64,000 nt of DNA from Nocardioidaceae bacterium (GTDB lineage: Bacteria; Actinomycetota; Actinomycetes; Propionibacteriales; Nocardioidaceae). Position numbers and translations under genes: made by a program. Each line of letters starts with the position of its first letter. Within the stretch, counting starts at the first letter, position 1. Positions 58,264-64,000 of this stretch are shown here, in pieces. A model generated the notes under the pieces. The model had not been told where the DNA came from. It did no database searches and worked only from the letters and a program-made list of their open reading frames with translations. The stretch covers positions 41,090-105,089 of the forward strand of contig JAUJOD010000005.1 of assembly GCA_030447865.1 (NCBI GenBank), read 5' to 3'.

Positions 58264-59207
58264 GTTCGGTGACCCGAGTGCCGGAGACGGCGTCGATGGC
58301 CAACCGGGTCAGCGACGACAACGCGTGGATGGCGCTGCGCCGGTACGGGGCGTTCGCTCTCCTACGGGAGGCGTTTGCGCGCTTCCGGTACGGCGACGGC
58401 TTCTCACACTCTCGAGCTCTCGGACTGCAGTTTGCGCTGGCCGGGGTGCCATTGGTCATCGCCTTCGTCGGCCTCAGCCGCACTCTCCACACCGCTTCGC
58501 TCGGCAAAGTGCTACGCCAGACCTTGTTGTCGCTGTCTCCTGGCAGTTCGCAGGATCTGCTCGGCGCCGCCCTCGATCGGCCCACGCTCGGCGGTGAGGA
58601 CACTGACGAGTTGGCCCTGTGGCTGGGGCTGGGGTTTGCCATCGTGGCCTTGACCACGGCGATGGCGCAGGTGGAGCGCGGCGCCAACCGGATCTACGGG
58701 ATCCAACGCGACAGGCCCACCGTGCGCAAGTACGGGAGGGGCCTGTTGATGGCATTCGCGGCCGGCATCCCCGGCATGGTCGGGGTTGTGATGCTGTTGG
58801 CGGTTGGCACCTTCGGCGACGCGATGGAGACGGTGTACGGCGTGGACGACGACTTCGTCTCCACCGTCGGCCTGCCCACCGGCGTTGCGCTCATCCTGGG
58901 TTCGGTGACCGCCATGCTGAAGAACGCCCCTCGCCGGCGACAACCTGGCCTGTCGTGGCTCGCCGTGGGTGGTCTTGTCGCGGTGGCGCTGTGGCTGCTC
59001 TTCACCGGATTGTTTGCGGCGTACCTCGGGGTCTCGGACAACTTCAACAGCGTTTACGGTCCCCTCACTGGAATCATGGCTCTGCTGCTCTGGGGACAGC
59101 TGAGCGCCATGGCCGTCCTTTTCGGGCTCGCCTTCGCAGCCCAGCTAGAGGCGGTCGGGGCCGGCGTACGACGCGGCGCCACCGACGACCCGGAAACTGA
59201 TGGGTGA
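58260..59207 (+). CDS. YihY/virulence factor BrkB family membrane protein
   Basis: 315-residue protein with about six helices and the YihY features: GDGFSHSRALGLQFALAGVPLVIAFVGLS early, AQVERGANRIYGIQRDRPTVRKYGRG in the middle, YGPLTGIMALLLWGQLSAMAVLFG late. Some members move lipids or act in membrane homeostasis. ATG at 58260 overlaps the lipid kinase stop. 33 bases before the PAP2 gene. Confidence 0.9.
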   Translation: MSSVTRVPETASMANRVSDDNAWMALRRYGAFALLREAFARFRYGDGFSHSRALGLQFALAGVPLVIAFVGLSRTLHTASLGKVLRQTLLSLSPGSSQDLLGAALDRPTLGGEDTDELALWLGLGFAIVALTTAMAQVERGANRIYGIQRDRPTVRKYGRGLLMAFAAGIPGMVGVVMLLAVGTFGDAMETVYGVDDDFVSTVGLPTGVALILGSVTAMLKNAPRRRQPGLSWLAVGGLVAVALWLLFTGLFAAYLGVSDNFNSVYGPLTGIMALLLWGQLSAMAVLFGLAFAAQLEAVGAGVRRGATDDPETDG

Positions 59208-59240
59208 AGCCGAGTTCCCAGGCGGTATCGCGGTGACGTC

Positions 59241-60746
59241 ATGCGTGGGCAGGGCTGGCTCGGGTACCGCCGCATGACGCCGATTCCCGACAGCAAGGCC
59301 TGGCGAAGGGAGCGCTTCGCCGTTTGGAGCGCCGTGGGGCTCATCCCCGTGCTCTTAGCGGGACTCCTTTTCCTGGTTGTCCTCAGCCTCGTGGTGTCGA
59401 ACTGGGCGCCGCTCCGCTCGTTCGATACCGCCGCTGTCGACACGTTCAACGCCGCTTTGGACGGCAGACCACTCGTCGTCGACGCGTTGCACCTACTGAC
59501 CAATCTCGGCGGTTCGGAGACGGCGTGGCTCTTGCTCCCGGTCGCGGTGGTGTGGCTGCTGGTGCGTCGGGTGCCGGACTTGGCACTGTACGTCGCCGTC
59601 ACCGCCATCGGGTCGGCCATCCTCAGCTTTGGCACCAAGGAGCTCGTCGAACGCGTCCGGCCGGTCGTCGATATCCCGGTCGCGTCAGCTGCGGGCCACA
59701 GCTTTCCCAGCGGGCACGCGATGGGAGCCACGACCACCTACGGGGTGCTGCTCCTGGTCTTCCTGCCGGTGATAGCACAACGCTGGCGCCGCCCGCTGAT
59801 TGGCGCCGCCGTCTTCGTCGTGTTGCTGGTGGGCGTCACCCGGGTTGCACTGGGCGTGCACTACCCCTCCGATGTGCTGGGGGGATGGCTGATGGGTCTG
59901 CTGTGGCTGTTCGTGACGGCCTCGGCGTTCCGCCGCTGGGAGGAGGCCGACGGGGTGCGGCAGCCGCTCTCGATGGGGTTGGCGCCGGAGGAGCGGGCGT
60001 CGCTGGAGCCTGCTCCGGCGCACGACTCACCTTTGCCCCGCGGCTGGCACAGCGTGTCAGAACTCCTGGTTGTCGTGGTGCTGATCTGGGCAGCAATGGT
60101 GGGACTCGGGCTTCTCGTCACCAACCTTGCCGTGGTGGGGGAGATCGACCTTGCGGTCTCCGAATGGTTCGCCGCCCATCGTTCCGAGACGATCTCGGAC
60201 GTCGCAGTGCCCCTCGGGCGCCTTGGCAGCACCGTTGTCATCGTCGCGACCATGGTTGCCTGCATTCCGCTGACCGCGGCACTGACCAGACGATGGGCCC
60301 CCGCGCTGTTCCTCCTGCTCGCGACGACCGGGGAAACCGCGCTCTACCTCGCCATCTCCAACGTGGTCGGACGGAGCCGTCCATCGATCGAGCGGATAAC
60401 CCAGGAGGGGCTGCCGCCGGCGGCATCCTTCCCGTCGGGTCACGTGGCAGCCACGGTGGTCACCTACGGATCCATCACGCTTCTCCTCCTCGTGTGGAGC
60501 CGCAGCCGACTGCGGTACGCGGCGCCGGTTCTTGCTGTCGCCGCGGCCCTCGCGGTCGCCCTTTCCCGGGTTTACCGCGGTGCCCACTACCCCTCTGACA
60601 CGTTGGCCAGCATCCTGTATGCGTCCTGCTGGCTCGCGGCGTGCTGGTTCATCGTGCAGCCCTGGCGCGGCGCCCACGATGACGAGCACAACAGCCAGAG
60701 CGACCCACCGGTAGACGCGCCCGACTGCCGCCGAGTCGGTCGGTGA
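59241..60746 (+). CDS. Tandem PAP2 phosphatase (two lipid phosphatase domains)
   Basis: 501-residue membrane protein with two PAP2 units. The first has KELVERVRP, FPSGHAMG and TRVALGVHYPSD (about 132-215). The second has VVGRSRPS, FPSGHVAA and SRVYRGAHYPSD (about 374-450). All catalytic residues (Lys/Arg-x6-RP, PSGH, SR-x5-H-x3-D) are present in the second, and nearly all in the first. About ten helices. With DagK and YihY it forms a lipid-phosphate cassette. The true start may be the second ATG, twelve codons in. Confidence 0.9.
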   Translation: MRGQGWLGYRRMTPIPDSKAWRRERFAVWSAVGLIPVLLAGLLFLVVLSLVVSNWAPLRSFDTAAVDTFNAALDGRPLVVDALHLLTNLGGSETAWLLLPVAVVWLLVRRVPDLALYVAVTAIGSAILSFGTKELVERVRPVVDIPVASAAGHSFPSGHAMGATTTYGVLLLVFLPVIAQRWRRPLIGAAVFVVLLVGVTRVALGVHYPSDVLGGWLMGLLWLFVTASAFRRWEEADGVRQPLSMGLAPEERASLEPAPAHDSPLPRGWHSVSELLVVVVLIWAAMVGLGLLVTNLAVVGEIDLAVSEWFAAHRSETISDVAVPLGRLGSTVVIVATMVACIPLTAALTRRWAPALFLLLATTGETALYLAISNVVGRSRPSIERITQEGLPPAASFPSGHVAATVVTYGSITLLLLVWSRSRLRYAAPVLAVAAALAVALSRVYRGAHYPSDTLASILYASCWLAACWFIVQPWRGAHDDEHNSQSDPPVDAPDCRRVGR

Positions 60747-61034
60747 CCACGTTCCGACATCGCCACAGACGCCCCGACGATGGGTGGGACGGATTGCGAT
60801 CGCATGACAGTGATCTGGGCACGTGCATGACAAACGGAGGCAGGGCACCATGCACAGGCGGCACAGCATGCGATGGCGGAGTCAAGGCGCATGCCACCAG
60901 GGCGAGGTCGTGCCAGGCGCTCGATCGCTTTGCCGCCGAAACCCTGACCAATGTCCCCTTTCCAACTCGCTCGATGGCGGTTTTCGAGCACTTCGGTCAG
61001 GGATTCGGTAGCGCACGCAGCGGAAACTGCGCAA
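60747..61034. other. 288-base convergent gap without a gene
   Basis: Between the PAP2 gene (plus) and the Nudix gene (minus). Short open frames on both strands have no ribosome site or family features. No repeat of the dispersed element and no clear hairpin found. Confidence 0.5.
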
Positions 61035-61727
61035 CTAGGCCGGGCGGAGCAGCGGCGGCATGAGCAACTGCGCCGGACCGCGCCGGTAGAGCCGGGCCGG
61101 CCGGCCGCCGTTACGGGTGGTCGTCTGACCCGTCGGCGTCAGGAAACCGACCGCGCCGGTGACCTTGCGGTGGAAGTTCCGTGGGTCGAGCCCGACTCCC
61201 CACACGGTTTCGTAGACCTCGCGCAGCTCCCCCACCGTGAACTCACGCCCGCAGAACGCCGTACCCAAGGGTGTGTATTCGAGCTTCGAGCGGGCCCGCT
61301 CGACGCCGTCGGCGAGGATCACTGCATGGTCAAACGCGAGTTTCGCCGTGCCAGCCAGAGCCTCAGCCACCGGCCGCCACGCCGCATCTGCGGCATCGGA
61401 GCCGGCCACCGGATCCGGCAGATCTGGCCCTAGCGCGAGATAGGCGACGCTCACCACTCGCATCCGCGGGTCACGGTTGGGGTCGCCGTAGCTGCGCAGT
61501 TGCTCAAGGTGCACGGGCAGATCACTGACGCTCGTCTCCTCGGCAAGCTCGCGGCCGGCCGCCGTGTGGAGGTCCTCGTCGGGCTCGACGAAGCCGCCGG
61601 GCAGGGCCCATCTCCCCTTGTACGGCGCCGCCGCCCGCCGGACCAGCAAAGCGCACAGGTCGGCGGCTCGGAGGGTGAGCACCACCAGGTCGACGGTGAC
61701 AGCGGACCGCGGCAGCTCGTGCGACAT
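61035..61727 (-). CDS. NrtR-type Nudix-domain transcriptional regulator
   Basis: 230-residue protein with an N-terminal Nudix domain (box GGFVEPDEDLHTAAGRELAEET near 44-66). The catalytic REXXEE is kept, but the glycine near the end of the box is a serine. A C-terminal winged helix follows (EYTPLGTAFCGREFTVGELR, LDPRNFHRKVTGA). This is the layout of NrtR, which senses ADP-ribose-type ligands and represses NAD genes. It is divergent from an SPFH and an NAD-kinase-like gene. A start four codons earlier (61739) is possible. Confidence 0.88.
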   Translation of the reverse strand: MSHELPRSAVTVDLVVLTLRAADLCALLVRRAAAPYKGRWALPGGFVEPDEDLHTAAGRELAEETSVSDLPVHLEQLRSYGDPNRDPRMRVVSVAYLALGPDLPDPVAGSDAADAAWRPVAEALAGTAKLAFDHAVILADGVERARSKLEYTPLGTAFCGREFTVGELREVYETVWGVGLDPRNFHRKVTGAVGFLTPTGQTTTRNGGRPARLYRRGPAQLLMPPLLRPA

Positions 61728-61773
61728 GGCCAACACCATATCTCGTCACCTTGACATTAACTACTGGCGACGG

Positions 61774-61794
61774 TTATCGTCGTACTGACGATAA
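61774..61794. promoter_or_regulatory. Perfect inverted repeat, putative operator of the Nudix regulator
   Basis: TTATCGTC and GACGATAA separated by 5 bases, ending 1 base before the ribosome site AGGAGG of the SPFH gene, in the 77-base divergent gap. Site, size and symmetry fit autogenous and divergent control by the neighbouring regulator. Confidence 0.65.
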
Positions 61795-61804
61795 AGGAGG
61801 AGTC

Positions 61805-62812
61805 ATGGCAGACATCCAGTACTACCCGTTCGTGCGGCACCTGCGAGGCGCCCCGACCGTCCATCTGCGGCACCAGCGTCGCGGCAGGCTCGTTCACGAA
61901 GGGGTCGGCTTGGCGTTCTGGTTCCGGCCGCTTTCAGCGGTGCTGAGCGAGATCCCGGTCGACGACCGCGAGCTTCCGCTGCTGTTCCATGCCCGGACGA
62001 GCGACTTCCAGGACGTCACGGTGCAGGCGACGGTCACCTACCGCATCATCGACCCGGCCCGCGCGGCCAGCCGCCTGGACTTCAGCATCGACCCCGACCG
62101 CGGTCGCTGGCGCTCGGCTCCGCTCGAACAGCTCGGCAGCCTGGTGGCCGAGCTCGCCCAGCAACCGGCCCTTGAGCTGCTCGCCGCGACGACGCTGCCC
62201 GAGGCGCTGGCCGCCGGGGTGGCAGGCATCCGCGACCGCATCCACTCCGCGCTGGCTGCTGACTCGCGGCTGCGTGAGCTCGGCGTTGCCACGCTCGCCG
62301 TACGTGTGGTGGCCCTGCGCCCGGAGCCGGACGTCGAGAAGGCGCTGCAGACTCCGACCCGGGAGCTGGTGCAGCAGGAGGCCGACCGGGCGACGTATGA
62401 GCGTCGGGCGCTGGCCGTGGAGCGAGAGCGCGCCATCGGCGAGAACGAGCTGCAGAGCCAGATCGAGCTGGCGGTTCGCGAGGAGCAACTGGTCGCACAG
62501 CGCGGGCAGAACCAGCGGCGTCAGGCCGAGGAGTCGGCGGCTGCTGAGCGGATCGCGGCGCAGGGCGAGGCTGACCGGCAGCGGCTGGTGTCGGCCGGTC
62601 AGGCCGACGCGACCCGCGTGATCGGCGAGGCCGAGGCGGTTGCGGAGACGGCCAGGCTGGCGGCGTACGACGGCGTCGACCCGCGGATCCTCCTCGCGCT
62701 CGCAGCGCGGGAGCTGGCGGAAGACCTGCCCGAGATCGGCACGCTGAACCTGTCCCCCGACCTCCTGACCGCCGCGCTCGGCCAGCTCGTCGGTGCCAGG
62801 GAGCAGCGATGA
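61805..62812 (+). CDS. SPFH/Band 7 domain protein
   Basis: 335-residue protein. The SPFH domain covers about 20-185 ([39 protein letters not shown]). A long coiled coil follows (about 190-280: [25 protein letters not shown]), and then a conserved tail ([28 protein letters not shown]). There is no membrane helix, unlike flotillins. SPFH proteins form ring scaffolds on membranes. ATG at 61805 behind AAAGGAGG; the stop overlaps the next gene (ATGA). Confidence 0.9.
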   Translation: MADIQYYPFVRHLRGAPTVHLRHQRRGRLVHEGVGLAFWFRPLSAVLSEIPVDDRELPLLFHARTSDFQDVTVQATVTYRIIDPARAASRLDFSIDPDRGRWRSAPLEQLGSLVAELAQQPALELLAATTLPEALAAGVAGIRDRIHSALAADSRLRELGVATLAVRVVALRPEPDVEKALQTPTRELVQQEADRATYERRALAVERERAIGENELQSQIELAVREEQLVAQRGQNQRRQAEESAAAERIAAQGEADRQRLVSAGQADATRVIGEAEAVAETARLAAYDGVDPRILLALAARELAEDLPEIGTLNLSPDLLTAALGQLVGAREQR

Positions 62813-63726
62813 CCCTGTCGCCGCGGGCGGTGGTGGTTCACCGCCGTACCGAGCTCGACGAGTTGCTGGCGCGGCACGGTACCCGCGGAGCCGCCGACTT
62901 CTTCCTCCGGACCCGCGGGCGGAGCATGAGCGAGGTGCAGGAGCGCCACGACGTGGTGAAGGCGGCGCTGGCTGACGTCAGCGCCGTTCTCCCGACCGAC
63001 TGGCGCCGCGGCACAGTGGAGCGTTCCGACCTCGACCGCTTCCTGTTCGAGCCCGACGACGTCATGGTGGCCGTCGGGCAGGACGGGCTGGTGGCCAACG
63101 TCGCCAAGTACCTCGACCACCAGCTGGTCATCGGGGTGAACCCCGAGCCGACCGTCAACCCCGGTGTGCTCGTGCCGGTCTCGGTGCCGGCCTTCGGCGA
63201 CACGCTCTCCGCGGCCGCCGCCGGATCGGCGGACATCGACGCGCGCACGATGGTCGCGGCCACTTCGGACGACGGACAGACGTTGCTGGCGCTCAACGAG
63301 GTGTACGTCGGCCACCCCAGCCACCAGTCCGCGCGCTACCGGCTGACGACACCGGCAGGCCAGACCGAGCGCCAGTCGTCGTCCGGCCTGATCGTCAGCA
63401 CCGGCACCGGGGCCACCGGCTGGTGCCGGTCGATCTGGCTCGAGCGCCGCAGCGAGCTGCCACTGCCCGCTCCAGGAGAGCCTGGACTGGCCTGGTTCGT
63501 GCGGGAGGCATGGCCCTCGCCCGCCACCGGGACCGAACACACCGAGGGTCTGCTCAGTGCCGGCGAGAGCCTGGTGATCACCGCCGAGACCGATGGGCTC
63601 GTCGTCTTCGGCGACGGTATCGAGACCGACCGGCTCTCGCTCGCGTGGGGCCAGCAACTCACCGTGACCGTGGCTCCGACCGTGCTACGGCTCGTACGGC
63701 CAGCCGGTGGAAGCCGCTCGATGTAA
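62809..63726 (+). CDS. NAD-kinase-like protein
   Basis: 305-residue protein of the NAD kinase / ATP-NAD fold. The catalytic GGDG is present as [16 protein letters not shown] (Gln for the second Gly, Asp kept). The NAD-binding loop appears as [12 protein letters not shown], near TPTGSTAY in place and form. An N-terminal helical part (about 1-70) and a C-terminal beta part flank it. It could phosphorylate NAD(H) or another nucleotide; activity is not certain given the changed motif. Coupled to SPFH by ATGA overlap. Confidence 0.75.
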   Translation: MTLSPRAVVVHRRTELDELLARHGTRGAADFFLRTRGRSMSEVQERHDVVKAALADVSAVLPTDWRRGTVERSDLDRFLFEPDDVMVAVGQDGLVANVAKYLDHQLVIGVNPEPTVNPGVLVPVSVPAFGDTLSAAAAGSADIDARTMVAATSDDGQTLLALNEVYVGHPSHQSARYRLTTPAGQTERQSSSGLIVSTGTGATGWCRSIWLERRSELPLPAPGEPGLAWFVREAWPSPATGTEHTEGLLSAGESLVITAETDGLVVFGDGIETDRLSLAWGQQLTVTVAPTVLRLVRPAGGSRSM

Positions 63727-63793
63727 CGGCGCGGGGCCGCGCGACGCCGGATCACCAGGTGGCATAGGCCCCGCCCCCGCGGCCGAACTCCTG

Positions 63794-64000
63794 CTACCCC
63801 ACCCGGGCCTGGGTGATCTGTAAGTTGAGTCCGACGGGGCCGACCACCGCGACCACCACGAGCGGCACGATCAGGGGCGGGCGCGAGCGGACGTAGGCCA
63901 GCCCCTCGCGCAGCTGCCCCTTGGCGCGCGCGAGGCGGCGGGAGGGATGCAGCTCGTCCGGCCGCATGGCGCGCAGGCCGGCGAGCACCGCGACGTACGT
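63794..64000 (-). pseudogene. MFS transporter, 3' truncated and running off the window
   Basis: The visible C-terminal part (LAGLRAMRPDELHPSRRLARAKGQLREGLAYVRSRPP start region, then membrane helix LIVPLVVVAVVGPVGLNLQ) resembles the middle loop and seventh helix of EntS-like MFS exporters. It then stops at 63794 after QITQARVG, where relatives continue for about 200 residues. Only 67 bases separate it from the NAD-kinase-like gene, so the 3' half is missing. The 5' part lies outside the window. Confidence 0.7.

Noticed and set aside
60823..61011. 62-residue plus-strand frame in the PAP2-Nudix gap
   Set aside because: No ribosome site, odd composition and no family features.

Overview
High-GC actinobacterial chromosome (Actinomycetota). 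The evidence is a WhiB1-like regulator, an RsrA/SigR redox pair, a fused E1o/E2o 2-oxoglutarate decarboxylase with a DUF6104 neighbour, a 24-residue bL37 ribosomal protein, a Rho with a long polar N-terminal insertion, and gene orders that match mycobacterial blocks. The genus cannot be fixed from the sequence alone. Almost everything is conserved chromosomal backbone; I see no prophage, CRISPR array or intact insertion sequence.

Layout. 1-6787 (minus): F1Fo ATP synthase operon atpZ-atpI-atpB-E-F-H-A-G-D, with atpD cut by the window edge. 7164-18552 (minus): wecA, Sua5-type tRNA threonylcarbamoylation gene, prmC, prfA, rpmE, rho, thrB, thrC, lysA, argS. This is the order known from Mycobacterium, except that homoserine dehydrogenase (hom) is missing between lysA and thrC. 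18691-25991 (plus): tRNA-Arg(CCG), a secreted protein, kgd, a DUF6104 gene and a sulfatase. 26070-28417: MDR oxidoreductase, and nickel superoxide dismutase divergent from its maturation protease. 28744-32259: whiB1, GNAT, bL37, rsrA-sigR, hydrolase, SRAP peptidase. 32283-42991: tyrosine phosphatase, an archaeal-type AspRS behind a T-box leader, DoxX, aroA, rsgA, DUF2231, hisN, CBS protein, thpR, and a GAF-PAS-GGDEF-EAL protein. 43242-60746: accessory and stress genes (cold shock, MarR/MMPL, MFS, LysE, cNMP-binding reductase, NhaA-DsbA fusion, pirin, DUF421), then a lipid cassette (DagK, YihY, tandem PAP2). 61035-63726: a Nudix regulator (NrtR type) divergent from an SPFH gene and an NAD-kinase-like gene. 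A truncated MFS gene closes the window.

Regulation seen in the DNA. There is a SigR-type autoregulatory promoter (GGGAAT-N18-GTT) before sigR. CRP/GlxR-type palindromes lie before the atp operon and before whiB1. A complete translational T-box lies before aspS. A perfect 8-5-8 inverted repeat sits between the Nudix regulator and the SPFH gene.

Most unusual items. (1) A dispersed 44-base element built as 8-4-8-4-8-4-8 nested inverted repeats, five copies in the first 26 kb, one of which supplies the last codons and stop of thrB. (2) The NrtR-SPFH-NAD-kinase-like module with its putative operator, which looks like an NAD-linked membrane or stress system without an established function. (3) The T-box-controlled archaeal-type AspRS.
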